Below the pieces are notes generated by a model, which did not search any database, was not told where the DNA came from, and was given only the letters and a program-made list of their open reading frames with translations. Source: Rohdeia sp041398665 (GTDB lineage: Bacteria; Planctomycetota; UBA1135; GCA-002686595). From it: a DNA stretch of 64,000 bases. Shown one piece after another: positions 35,227-45,050 of the stretch. Location of the stretch: assembly GCA_041398665.1 (NCBI GenBank), contig JAWKUH010000020.1, positions 29,614-93,613 of the forward strand, read 5' to 3'. Made by a program: the position numbers and the translations under genes. Position 1 is the stretch's first letter; each line of letters starts with the position of its first letter.

Positions 35227-35691
35227 CGCGGTGCCTCCGAGAGCGGGCGGGCGTGTCGTGCCTGTGGTGGGTGAGCCGTAGCGGGGCGACCGAGGTCCCG
35301 ACGCGCGGCGAACGCCTGCGAAGGAACGGGTGCGGCCTCGGCCGGTCGGTCGCCGACCGCTCGGTCGGTTCCGAGCGTCGTCACGGGTCGCGGACCGGCG
35401 AGCCCCGAGGGGGGCGGCTTCGATGGAAGGAGAAGAGTTCGTCCAGGGCGGGTGGAGCGCGGTCCGGCGGGTGCCGACGGTCCGGGGCGGCGCGTGCGCC
35501 GTCCCGGGTCGCCGCCGTCCGATCCGCGGGACGCGCGTCCCGGTCGCGGTCCGCGGAGCGCGCGGCCGGTCGAATCGGCCGGAGGCGCTCCGGGCCGATG
35601 TCGGGCCCAGGATCCGGGAGTATCCCGGAACGGGGAGGCCGTCCGAAGAACGGGAAGGCCGATCCGGACCGCGACGGTCCGAAAAGCGCGC
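35227..35691. other. Divergent intergenic region, no gene seen
   Basis: This 465-nt stretch lies between the regulator and methyltransferase genes, which point away from each other. Open frames here have low-complexity Arg/Gly/Pro composition and no family likeness. It should hold both promoters. I could not pick a clear -35/-10 pair, and I see no known RNA. Confidence 0.4.
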
Positions 35692-36978
35692 GTGAATCCC
35701 GAAAGCGAGACCGCAGCGCTCGACCGCCTGCTCGAGACGGAGGGCGCGCCGCCCGAGGGCGAGTTCGCGCGCGCCGCCTGGCTGCGGCGCCACCTCCCGC
35801 CCGAGGCGGCGGCGCGGGCCGCCGGTCTCCTGGCGCTGCGCGAGCGCGCGCGCGGGAAGTTCGAACGGGCGGAGCGCCTGTGGCTGACGCCGCACGGCCT
35901 CGAGCAGGCGACGCGGCCCGAGGTCGCGGCGGCGCGTGCGCGGCGCATCGCGGAACTCGCGCGGGGCGCCTTGGTGCTCGATGCGACCTGCGGTCTGGGT
36001 GCCGACGCCGGTGCCCTGGCGCGCGCCGGGCTCGCGGTGGTGGCCGCGGACCGCGACCCCGAGGCCGCGCGCTGCGCGCGGCACAACCTCGCGGTGTGGG
36101 GCCTCGAGGCCTCGGTGGTGCGCGCCGACGTCCTCCGTCCGCCGCTGCGCGAGCGCGGCGAGGCGCTCCTCGTGGTCGACCCGAGCCGCCGCCCCGACGG
36201 CCGGCGGATCCTCGCGCCCGAGGCCTGGTCGCCGGCGTGGCCGCCCTCGCGGGGCTGCTGGGCGGGTTTCGTGGGGCCTGTGTGAAGCTCGCCCCGAGCG
36301 CCCGGCCGGAGGAGCTCGAGCCGCACCTGCCCGCGGACCTGCCCCGCCACTGGCGGTGGGTGAGCCGGCAGGGCGAGGTCGCCGAGCTCGGCCTGTGGAC
36401 CGGTGAACTCGCGGGCCCGGACCCCGGGCGCGAGGCGCTCTTCCTCGGCCGCGCGAAGGACGGGAGCGGCGACCGGCGGTACGTCGGCGGACGGACCGCC
36501 CGCCGGACGCCGCACCGCTCGAGGATCCCGAGTCGGCGCGCTTCCTCCAGGTCCCCGACCCCGCCCTCGTCGCGTCGGGCCTGCTCGGCCCGCTCGGCGC
36601 GAGCCTCGGCTCGCGCCCGTCGGACCCGGCATCGCCTTCCTCGGCGGCGACCGCCCCGCCGCCGCTCCCGGACTCCGCGACCTCGCGGTGCGCGGCACGG
36701 CCAAGCTCGACCGCAAGGCCGTGCGCCGGATGCTCGCCGAGCACGGCGTCGGACCGGTGCGCGTCCTCGCGCGCGGACTCGCGGAGAGCGCCGAGGCGCT
36801 CGCGAAGAGTCTGCGCGGTCCCGGGAGCGAGCGCGGGACGCTCGTCGCCGCGCGCTGTGCCTCGGGGCGTCGGGTCTGGCTGGTCGAGGAAGACGGGTCC
36901 CACCGCAATCTGACCGTCTCGCGAGGACGGTCACCGCGCGGCGCACCGCAGGATGGCGCGCCCTCTCCCCCGCCGTGA
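35692..36978 (+). pseudogene. SAM-dependent methyltransferase with THUMP-like domain, frameshifted
   Basis: One gene split over three frames. From GTG 35692 the first frame gives helices and then a Rossmann methyltransferase: ALVLDATCGLGADAGALA (SAM site) and ADRDPEAARCARHNL, DVLRPP, LLVVDPSRRPDGRR. Near 36235 the sense moves to another frame (GLLGGFRGACVKLAPS, then HWRWVSRQGEVAELGLWTG). Near 36485 it moves again (LEDPESARFLQVPDPALVASGL), and near 36610 back to the first frame (LAPVGPGIAFLGGDRP to the end), the THUMP-like part. Codon style and protein sense are kept throughout, so about three single-base indels would restore one open gene; I suspect sequence error. Its TGA overlaps the GTG of the flippase gene (GTGA), showing an operon. 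Likely role: RNA or small-molecule methylation; not certain. Confidence 0.7.
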
Positions 36979-38563
36979 CGAGCCACGAGACCACGCCCGA
37001 CTCCGGCGCCGCCCGTCCCGCGGGCGGCGGCGCTTCGCTCGTGGCGCTGTTCCGCCACTCGCTGAACTACAGCCTGGTGCCGGTCCTCCAGCGCGCGGTG
37101 TCGCTGGGGATGGTGTACGTCTTCGCGAAGCTGGCTCACCGAGTCCGAGTACGGCCTCTCCGACCTCGGCGGACGTGCTCCTCGGGGTGCTCGTCCAGCT
37201 CCTCGGCTTCAACATCGTCGGCGCGATCACACGCTTCTACTTCGACAGCGAGGACCCGCGAGAATCGCGAGGCCGTCGTCGCGTCGAGCACGATCGCGGT
37301 CGGTGTCCTGCGTGGACGGTCATCGGCGCGCTGCTGCTCGTGTTCCGCCACGAACTCGCGCCGATCGTGCTCGCCCGATCGAGCGGCAACGTCTCGAGAC
37401 GACGAGATCTCGACGGTGATGCTGCTCGTGCTCCTGACGGTTCCGTTCCAGCTCACGACGCAGTGCGGCTACACCTACCTGCAGATCCTGCGGCGCTCGG
37501 ACTGTTCGCGACGATCTCCCTCGTCAAGTTCACGTTCGAGCTCGGACTGCGCATCTACCTCGTCGGGCCCGGCGGCTGGGGCGTGGTCGGATTCTTCGTA
37601 CCGGTCCTGCTCGGCGAGGCGCTCACGACCCTGTTCCTCACGGGCTGGGTCCTGTGGCGCACGAGACTGCGCCTCAGTTGGCAGGCGCTGCGACCGATGC
37701 TCGCCTACACGCTGCCGCTCATCCCGGTCGGCGTCCTGCAGTTCGGGCTGCACTACGGCGACAAGAAGCTCCTCGCGCTCTTCACGCCGGCCGACGAGTC
37801 GCTCCACCAGGTCGGCATCTACGGCATCGGCTACAAGATCGGGTTCATCGTCACCGCGGCGATGCTCGGGCCGTTCGTGCAGATCTTCCACCCCTGGATC
37901 TACGGCGTGAGCGACCCGGGCGAGCAACGCCGCAATCTCGCCCGCGCGAGCACCTACGGCGTCGTCGCAATGACCTTTGCGAGCCTCTTCGTCGTCACCT
38001 TCGCGAAGGAAGCGCTCGACTGGCTGCCGAAGAACAAGGACTTCGTCCTTGCTTGGCGCGTCGTGCCGTACATCGCTTCGGGGTACGTCCTGTGGGCCGT
38101 CTACCACCTCTCCCAGATCCCGCTCTACATCGCGAAGAAGAACGGGCCGCTCGTCTGGATCAACCTGCTCGCGCTCTGCTCGAACGTCCTGCTCAACGCG
38201 CTGCTCGTGCCCGAGTACGGCTTCGTCGGCGCGGGCATCGCGACGCTGGCGACGTTCGCGATCCTGGCCGCGCTCGGCCTCTACGTCGGAGCGCGCGCGA
38301 CGGGCACGCACTTCGAGTACGGGCGCATGCTGCGCACGCTCGCGGCGATGGCCGGTGCCTCGGCCCTCGCGCTCTGGGCCGACGCGAACGTACCGTCCGA
38401 CGGACCGGACGGGCCCTGGGCGAACCTCGCGGTGAAGACGGTCGGGCTCGTCGTGTTCGCCGCGTGGCTGTGGCTGGGCGTCGTCACGCGCGACGAGCGT
38501 TCCGAGCTCGGGAAGTGGATCGCGCGCAAGCTCGGCGGAACCGCGGCGAACGGCGAGGCGTGA
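36975..38563 (+). pseudogene. Polysaccharide flippase (Wzx/MATE-like), frameshifted at 5' end
   Basis: From about 37500 to the stop the frame is intact and shows eight or more membrane helices (VVGFFVPVLLGEALTTLFLT, PMLAYTLPLIPVGVLQFGL, IGYKIGFIVTAAMLGPF, INLLALCSNVLLNALL). This is the pattern of O-antigen or polysaccharide flippases. The start is GTG 36975, giving SLVALFRHSLNYSLVPVLQR. Sense changes frame about six times between 37130 and 37500 (near 37132, 37168, 37260, 37310, 37390 and 37497). Joined, the pieces read as one continuous N-terminal half (VLLGVLVQLLGFNIVGA, ENREAVVASSTIAVG, WTVIGALLLVFRHELAP, EISTVMLLVLLTVPFQL). Flippases move lipid-linked sugar units across the inner membrane. 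It is followed by SGNH and MBOAT genes, which fits polymer export and acylation. Confidence 0.75.
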
Positions 38564-38582
38564 CGGAGACTCCGCTCCTGCG

Positions 38583-39692
38583 ATGAAGCTCCGCCACTAC
38601 ACGCTGGTCCTTTGGATCGCGCTGTTCCTCGTGCTCGGCGAGGTCGGCCTCGAGTGGCGTGCGAATCGGCGCGGCTACTCGTCGATCCTGTTCTCGCAGC
38701 CGACGACGGAGGGCGCCGCGACGGCGGGCGAGTACGGCCCGACCGAGGAGTTCCCGTTCCGCAGTCGCGTCGTTCCGGTCGCGAAGCCCGCGGGGACGAC
38801 GCGCATCTGGATCGCCTCGGCGTCGTACGCCGAGGACAAGCGCTTCCCCGCGAGCGAGATCTTCCCCGTCCTCCTCGAGGACGAACTGCGCGCGCGCGGG
38901 CACGACGTGCAGGTGCTCAACGCGTCGAAGGACGGGTACAGCTTCGCGAGCGCCGTACCGATGCTACGCGAGCTCGGACCGGAGTGGCGGCCGGACGTCG
39001 TCCTGCTCTACCACCTGACGAACGACCTCGACGAGCTCGCGCCGCGCTTCCTGTCCGTCCAGGGCGGCGGCGCGCCGAATGCGCGCACGGAGCACGGCGA
39101 GGCGTCCGCGGCGGGAGCGCCGGCGAACGAGGTGGGCGAGGGCGACGAAGAGGTCGCGCGCACCGAGCGGGAACGCCCCTGGCCGAGCCGCCTAATCGAG
39201 GCGACGACGGCCTACGCACAGGCGAAGAACCAGTTCAAGGCGCGGCTCGTCGGTCTGCGCATCCTCGCGGACGAGTTGCCGCCGGAGCTCGTCGACGCAC
39301 TGGACGAACGCGTCATGGCGTGCGCGGACGCGGCGCGCGCGATCGGTGCGCGGACGGTCCTCTGCCGCTTCGCGTGCAGCTACCCGGCGGCTCTGCCCGG
39401 CCGCATGCCGGCGGACTACCGCAACAACCTCTATCGCTACAACAGCTACCTCTCGGAGCGGGCCTGGCGCTCCGGCGTCGCGACGTTCAACGACCGACTG
39501 CTCGAGATCGGCGCGCGCGAGGGGCTCCCGGTGCTCGACCTCTCGAGCCGCGTGGCGGGCCGCACCGCGCTGTTCCGCGACTTCTGCCACCTGAAGGAGG
39601 CGGGCCACGTCGAGGTCGCGAAGCAGCTCGCGGACCTCCTCGAGCCCGTGCTCGCCGAGCGCGACGGCGGATCGCAGGGAGGCGGCGAGTGA
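38583..39692 (+). CDS. SGNH-hydrolase-like protein, membrane-anchored
   Basis: A 369-residue protein with an N-terminal anchor helix (LVLWIALFLVLGEVGLEW). The fold pattern is SGNH/GDSL: a first strand and nucleophile region TTRIWIASASYAEDKRFPA (Ser79 or Ser81, where classical enzymes have GDS), DVVLLYHLTNDLDEL for the Asn block, and DFCHLKEAGHVEVA at the end with Asp333 and His336 as the likely Asp/His pair. Such proteins beside an MBOAT gene usually help transfer or remove acyl groups on exported polysaccharide (compare AlgX/AlgJ or PatB). It overlaps the MBOAT start by 4 nt (GTGA), so the two form an operon. Confidence 0.8.
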   Translation: MKLRHYTLVLWIALFLVLGEVGLEWRANRRGYSSILFSQPTTEGAATAGEYGPTEEFPFRSRVVPVAKPAGTTRIWIASASYAEDKRFPASEIFPVLLEDELRARGHDVQVLNASKDGYSFASAVPMLRELGPEWRPDVVLLYHLTNDLDELAPRFLSVQGGGAPNARTEHGEASAAGAPANEVGEGDEEVARTERERPWPSRLIEATTAYAQAKNQFKARLVGLRILADELPPELVDALDERVMACADAARAIGARTVLCRFACSYPAALPGRMPADYRNNLYRYNSYLSERAWRSGVATFNDRLLEIGAREGLPVLDLSSRVAGRTALFRDFCHLKEAGHVEVAKQLADLLEPVLAERDGGSQGGGE

Positions 39693-41086
39693 ACTTCAAC
39701 TCGTCCGAGTTCCTGCTCTTCCTGCCGATCGTCCTGATCGTCTGCGCGCTGCTCCAGCGGCATCGCAGCCTGCGCCACTTCGCGCTGCTCGTCGCCAGCT
39801 ACGTCTTCTACATGGCGTGGAACTGGTACTACGCCGGGCTGATCGCCGGTTCGACGCTGGTCGACTACCTGATCGGTCGGCGCCTCGGCCACGAGGAGGA
39901 CGAGCGCAAGCGCAAGCTGCTGCTGATCACGAGCCTGACGCTCAACCTCGGCGTCCTCGCGCTCTTCAAGTACTTCAACTTCTTCACGGACTCCGGCGCG
40001 AGCCTCCTGCAGCTCGTCGGGTTCGACGTGCAGCCGTTCGAGCACTCGCTCCTGCTGCCCGTCGGTATCTCGTTCTACACGTTCCAGACGCTCTCCTACA
40101 CGATCGACGTGTACTGGCGTCGACTGCGCCCCGAGACGGACCTCGGCAAGTTCGCGCTGTTCGTGTCGTTCTTCCCGCAGCTCGTGGCCGGACCGATCGT
40201 GCGCGCGAGCGACTTCCTGCCGCAGCTGCACGTCGACGTCGAAGGCTCGCGCGACCGCGTGCGCGCGGGCATGGCGCGCATCTTCCGCGGGCTGTTCAAG
40301 AAGATCGTCCTGGCCGACCTGCTCGCCACGTTCTTCGTCGACGAGATCTTCGCGCACCCCTCGCAGCACTCGAGCCTGGACCTTCTGCTCGCGCTCTACG
40401 GCTACGCGTTCCAGATCTACAACGACTTCTCGGGCTACTCCGACATCGCCATCGGCGCGGCGATGCTGCTCGGCTTCCACATCCCCGAGAACTTCGACCG
40501 CCCCTACGTCTCGCGCAACGTGCGCGAGTTCTGGACGCGCTGGCACATCAGCCTGTCGAGCTGGCTCAAGGACTACCTCTACATCCCGCTCGGCGGGAAT
40601 CGCGGGGGGCGCACGACGCGCAACCTCATGATCACCATGGGTCTCGGCGGCCTGTGGCACGGCGCGGGACTCAACTTCGTCCTGTGGGGGATCTACCACG
40701 GGCTCCTGCTCGTGTTCGCGCGCAGCTCGGACCGACACGCCGACCAGAGGGCTCCCCTCACGACGCTCGTGCGCGAGCGCTTCGTGACCTTCCACCTCGT
40801 GCTCCTGGGCTGGCTGCTCTTCCGGGTGCGCGACATGGCGCACCTCGGCGAGTACCTCACGAGCTTCGCGCGCTTCGACCTCGGCACCGCGATCCACCCC
40901 GCGGCGATCGGGTTGCTCGCCTTCGCCGCCCTCGTGCACTTCACACCGCGCGGATTCGTCGATCGCGCGCTCGAGCGCTTCGCGCGCCTCCCGGAACTCG
41001 CGCAGGGCGCGGCCTACGCCGTCTCGATCGTCGTGCTGTGCGGGCTCGGCGTCGACGCGGTGGTCTTCATCTACTTCCAGTTCTGA
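39689..41086 (+). CDS. MBOAT family O-acyltransferase (AlgI-like)
   Basis: A 465-residue polytopic protein. The MBOAT pattern is clear: LLLPVGISFYTFQTLSYTID, FFPQLVAGPIVRASDFLPQL, YGYAFQIYNDFSGYSDIAIG, VREFWTRWHISLSSWLKDY, YIPLGGNRGG, and the catalytic His324 in GGLWHGAGLNFVLWG. The length and motifs match AlgI and PatA-type proteins, which pass acetyl groups across the membrane to O-acetylate alginate, cellulose, peptidoglycan or other exported glycans. GTG 39689 overlaps the upstream stop and has GGGAGG just before it. Together with the flippase and SGNH genes it suggests export of an acylated polysaccharide. Confidence 0.93.
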   Translation: MNFNSSEFLLFLPIVLIVCALLQRHRSLRHFALLVASYVFYMAWNWYYAGLIAGSTLVDYLIGRRLGHEEDERKRKLLLITSLTLNLGVLALFKYFNFFTDSGASLLQLVGFDVQPFEHSLLLPVGISFYTFQTLSYTIDVYWRRLRPETDLGKFALFVSFFPQLVAGPIVRASDFLPQLHVDVEGSRDRVRAGMARIFRGLFKKIVLADLLATFFVDEIFAHPSQHSSLDLLLALYGYAFQIYNDFSGYSDIAIGAAMLLGFHIPENFDRPYVSRNVREFWTRWHISLSSWLKDYLYIPLGGNRGGRTTRNLMITMGLGGLWHGAGLNFVLWGIYHGLLLVFARSSDRHADQRAPLTTLVRERFVTFHLVLLGWLLFRVRDMAHLGEYLTSFARFDLGTAIHPAAIGLLAFAALVHFTPRGFVDRALERFARLPELAQGAAYAVSIVVLCGLGVDAVVFIYFQF

Positions 41087-41096
41087 GCAACCGCGC

Positions 41097-42914
41097 TCAG
41101 GGCAGGATCCGGAACTCGAGCCCGCTGGTGAGCTCCGTCGCGAACGTCGCGGTGTCGACGATCGCGGACTGGAGCGTGACGTGGATCCCGGCGAGTCCCG
41201 GTGCACCGGGGAGCGCGAGCGACACGGTGCCCGCGCCCCCGACGACCGACGAGAAGGAGTGGAGGACGGGGAAGGTGCAACGCGAGCGGCGCTCGTCGAC
41301 GGGCGTGAGCGGCGTACCGCAACCCCGAGACGTCGGCTCCTTCGATCCGTAGTACGTCGCGGCCACACCGTCCACCACCAGACCCGCGTCGATCCCGACG
41401 TCGACCGTCGAGCCGATCCGCGCTCCGACGTCGGGCGGGACGAGCGACGCCGTGTGCGGAGCACAGCCGTGCACGACGTTCCAGCGGTCGAGGTCGAGCA
41501 GGTACGCCGCTCCTGCGAACCACGCGGAGTTGTCCGACTGGTCGCCGTCGACGCCGCTCGCCGCGCCTCGCCCGTCGCGCCCGCGAGCCGATCGAGGTCG
41601 AGCGCGACCGTCCGACCGAAAACCGTCCTCGATGTTCGTGTTGGTCGCCTTGACGTAGTGGAGCTGCTCCCAGCCCGAAGCTCGGCGTTCGAACAGGTAG
41701 ACGCGCCGGGCGCGTCGAACTGTTGCTGCCCTGGAAGCCGTCGAGACCCATCGAGGGCCCGTCCTCGGCGGGTGCACCGATCGCGACGAGGTCGCCCGCG
41801 ACGGCGCACATTGAAACCGAAGGGTCGTCGGCGTCGGTGTTCGACGCCTTGAGGTAAGGCCGTCTGCACCCAGGTCGAGCCGCTGCGCTCCGAACACGTA
41901 GGCCGCTCCGGAGTCGACGGCCGTGTCGTCGACCTGGTCGCCGTGTCCCCGTCGCCGCGCTGTCCTCCCACTCCGCGCCGACGACGAGCGTCGAGCCGTC
42001 GAACGCCACGCTCTGTCCGAAGATGTCCTCGACGTCGGGTTCGAAGCCTTCACGTAGTGCGTCTGGGACCAGGTCCCGGCGGTGCGCTCGAACAGGTAGA
42101 TCGCGCCCGAGTCCGACGTGAAGACCGAGGTCGGGTCGCCGCCGTCGACGCCGGACGAGTCGCCGTCCTCGAAGGGTGCGCCGATCGCGATCGTCGCCGT
42201 GGATGGCGACGGCCGCACCGAACTGGAGGTCGCCGCCGTTGAGCGCCGGCGAGGTAGGCCTGCTGGCTCCACGTCGTTCCGTTGCGCGCGAACACGTACG
42301 CCGCTCCGGCGACGCCGAATCGTCCGACTCGTCGCCGTTCACGCCGTCGCGGCGCTGCGCTCGAAGGGCGCGCCGACGACGAGCGTGTCGCCGTCGATCG
42401 CCACGACCTGGCCGAACCGGTCGGACGCGTCCGTGTTGGACGCCTTGAGGTAGGCCTGCTGGGACCAGACCGACCCGCTCCGCACGAACACGTACACGGC
42501 TCCCGCCGACGCGGCGGAGTCGTCCGACTGGTCGCCGTCCACGCCCGTGGCGGCGCTGTCCTCGTTCGGTGCGCCGACGACCACGGTGTCGCCCGAGATC
42601 GCGACGGCATACCCGAAACGGTCGAACACGTCGGTGTTCGAAGCCTTGAGGTAGGCCTGCTGCGCCCAGGTCGTGCCGCTACGGACGAACACGTACGCCG
42701 CCCCGGAGCCGGCTGCTCCGTCGTCCGAGCGGTCGCCGTCGACGCCGGTGGCCGAACTCGACTCCGCCTGCGCACCGACGACGAGCGTGTCGCCGGACAT
42801 TGCGACCCGGTAGCCGAAGAAGTCGTTCGCGTCCGGGGCGGACGCCTTGAAGTACGTCCAGTCCTGCGCGGGGAGGATCGAGACGGCGAGCGAGACGAGG
42901 AGGGCGTCGAACAT
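41097..42914 (-). pseudogene. FG-GAP beta-propeller protein, multiply frameshifted
   Basis: From ATG 42914 a signal peptide and three FG-GAP/integrin-alpha blades read cleanly (SASAPDANDFFGYRV-like start, then repeated FGYAVAISGDTVVVGAPNED and VDGDQSDDSAAS). From about 42345 to 41570 the sense hops frame roughly nine times (near 42345, 42243, 42198, 42048, 41945, 41865, 41720, 41625 and 41570). At 42345 one G is missing from a GG that other blades keep. From about 41560 to the stop the frame is stable and ends TFATELTSGLEFRILP, like its neighbour's EFSTALEVRILP. It is a paralogue of the gene at 43104-44909. Indels are probably sequence errors; a decaying gene is the alternative. Likely secreted or surface-bound. 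Confidence 0.75.
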
Positions 42915-43103
42915 GGGCGAGGTGCGCGCGCTCACTCGGCGCGACGGACGGTTCGAGCGTAGTCCGTGCCGCCCGAGTGCGCCGTACCCAAAGGAGCGTG
43001 TCCGAAGGTCCGCTCCGCGCGTACGGCGGACCCGGCTCACCGCATCGCTCGCCCGACACCCGACCGAACGCCGCCTCGACCGTCGTGCCGCGCGGAGGCG
43101 GCG

Positions 43104-44909
43104 TCAGGGCAGGATCCGGACCTCGAGCGCCGTCGAGAACTCGGACTCGAACGTCGCGGTGTCGACGAACAGCGACTGGAACGTGACGTGGACGCCGGCG
43201 AGGTTCGGCTGCGGCGGCACGGCGATCGCGAGCGTGCCGAGTCCGCCGGAGACGGCCGAGTACGAGTGGAAGGTGAGCGACGGTGCGAGGTCGACGAGGA
43301 CCTCCTCGCCCGGCGCGAGGATGCTCCCGCAGCCCGACGCGTCGACGGAACTCACACCGTAGAAGTTCGCGGTGAGGCCGTTCGCGGCGGGACCCGCGAG
43401 GATCCCGCACGATGTCGTCGCGCCGACCCTCGCGGGCGAGGGCGGCGGCTCGATCGTCACACGGTTCCCGAAGCAGCCCGGCAACTCGGTCCAGCAGTCG
43501 AGGTCGACGACGTAGACCGCGCCCGTGCCCTGGAGCGAGTCGTTCGACTCGTCGCCGCCGATGCCGGTGGCGTTGCTGTCCTCGCCGAACGCCCCGACGA
43601 ACACGCGATCCCCCTCGAAGGCGACCGCGTAGCCGAACACGTCGAACGCGTCGGGGTTCGTCGCCTTGAGGTAGTGGAGCGGCGCCCACGTGCTCCCGTC
43701 GCGGACGAAGACGTGGACCGAGCCCGCCTGGCTCGCCGAGTCGTCGCTCCCGTCGCCGTCGATGCCGGCCGCGGACGAAGCGTCCTGGTACGCGCCCACG
43801 ACGACGAAGTCGCGGTGGACGGCGATGCTGCTCCCGAACAGGTCGCCCGCGCCCGTGTTCGACGCCTTCAGGTAGGCCGTCTGCGACCAGGTCGAGCCGG
43901 TCCGCTCGAAGACGTACGCCGCACCGGACGCTCCCGCGGCGTCGTCCGTGGCGTCGCCGTCGACGCCCGTCGCCGAACCGTCCTCGAAGAGTGCTCCGAC
44001 GACGATCGTGTCGCCGTCGACCGCGACGCGCTGACCGAACGCGTCGCCGGGATCCGACTCGGCGGGGACGAGCCGCTGCTGGAGGCTCCAGTTCGACCCG
44101 CTGCGGACGAAGACCTCCGCGACGCCCTCGTCCGAGGTCGGAGCGTCGGTCCCGAGCGCGCCGACGACCAGCGTGTCGCCGTCGACGTCGACCCAGAAGC
44201 CGAAGCGGTCGCTCGGCGCGTTGGTGGACTGTTTGACGTAGGCCTGCTCGGTCCAGGTCGAGCCGGAGCGCACGAAGACGTACGCCGCGCCCGACCAGTT
44301 CGACGAGTCGTCGTTCGGGTCGCCGGAGAGACCGACGCCGGAGCCGTCCTCCTTCGCGGCGCCGACCGCGATCGTGTCGCCGTCGATCGCCACGGCGCGA
44401 CCGAACTCGTCGCGGCTCCCTCGGACGGCCGGGGTCAGGAGCGCCTGTTGGCTCCACACGCCGCCGTTGCGCACGAACACGTACACCGCCCCGAAGTCCG
44501 TCGAGATCGGACCCGCCCCGTCCTCGAAGGGAGCTCCGACGACGATCGTGTCGCCGGAGATCGCGACCGACTCGCCGAAGTGGTCGGAGTTCCCGGGGTT
44601 CGAAGCCTTGAGGTACGCGTCGAAGACCCAGGTCGAGCCGTCGTGCACGTAGACGAACGCCGCTCCGGAGTCCGGTTCGTCGTCGTCGTCCATGTCGCCG
44701 CCGACCCCCCACGTGGAACCGTCCTCGAGCGGGACCCCGACGACGAGGGTGTCGCCGCTCACCGCGACCGACGAGCCGAAGAAGTCCTGGAAGTCGACGG
44801 CCGGCGCCTTGACGTAGGTCGACGACTGGGCGCGCACCTCGGACGACGCGACGAGGGCGGCGACGAGCAGGCCGAGCGGCGCGGCGACGAGGGGGTTGCG
44901 GGCGAGCAT
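43104..44909 (-). CDS. Secreted FG-GAP repeat (integrin-alpha-like) protein
   Basis: A 601-residue protein. A signal peptide ends near residue 28 (SSEVRAQ). About seven repeats of 55-65 residues follow, each with FGxSVAVSGDTLVVGVPLED and a Ca-binding-like loop VDGDATDDAAG, then AAYVFERTGSTWSQTAYLKA. This is the FG-GAP beta-propeller. The last 130 residues are a beta-sandwich that starts after WTELPGCFGNRVTIEPPPS and ends in LEVRILP; it recurs in the frameshifted neighbour, so it may be a secretion or surface module. GGAGGA sits 5 nt before the ATG. Function is probably adhesive; no enzyme motif seen. Confidence 0.85.
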   Translation of the reverse strand: MLARNPLVAAPLGLLVAALVASSEVRAQSSTYVKAPAVDFQDFFGSSVAVSGDTLVVGVPLEDGSTWGVGGDMDDDDEPDSGAAFVYVHDGSTWVFDAYLKASNPGNSDHFGESVAISGDTIVVGAPFEDGAGPISTDFGAVYVFVRNGGVWSQQALLTPAVRGSRDEFGRAVAIDGDTIAVGAAKEDGSGVGLSGDPNDDSSNWSGAAYVFVRSGSTWTEQAYVKQSTNAPSDRFGFWVDVDGDTLVVGALGTDAPTSDEGVAEVFVRSGSNWSLQQRLVPAESDPGDAFGQRVAVDGDTIVVGALFEDGSATGVDGDATDDAAGASGAAYVFERTGSTWSQTAYLKASNTGAGDLFGSSIAVHRDFVVVGAYQDASSAAGIDGDGSDDSASQAGSVHVFVRDGSTWAPLHYLKATNPDAFDVFGYAVAFEGDRVFVGAFGEDSNATGIGGDESNDSLQGTGAVYVVDLDCWTELPGCFGNRVTIEPPPSPARVGATTSCGILAGPAANGLTANFYGVSSVDASGCGSILAPGEEVLVDLAPSLTFHSYSAVSGGLGTLAIAVPPQPNLAGVHVTFQSLFVDTATFESEFSTALEVRILP

Positions 44910-45050
44910 GGTTCCTCCGGGCGAACGGCGCGGTCCGCGCGCGTTCGCTCGTCCCGAGCCTAGCGGTGCCGCGCCGATCGCGCCGGGGCGTGGACGAGGC
45001 CGCGGGTCGAACGGGGACGGAGCCCGGCTCGAAGGTGCGCCGACGCGGGT

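Noticed and set aside
35330..35695. ORF in the regulator/methyltransferase gap
   Set aside because: Low-complexity Arg/Gly/Pro sequence, no ribosome site of note, no family likeness.
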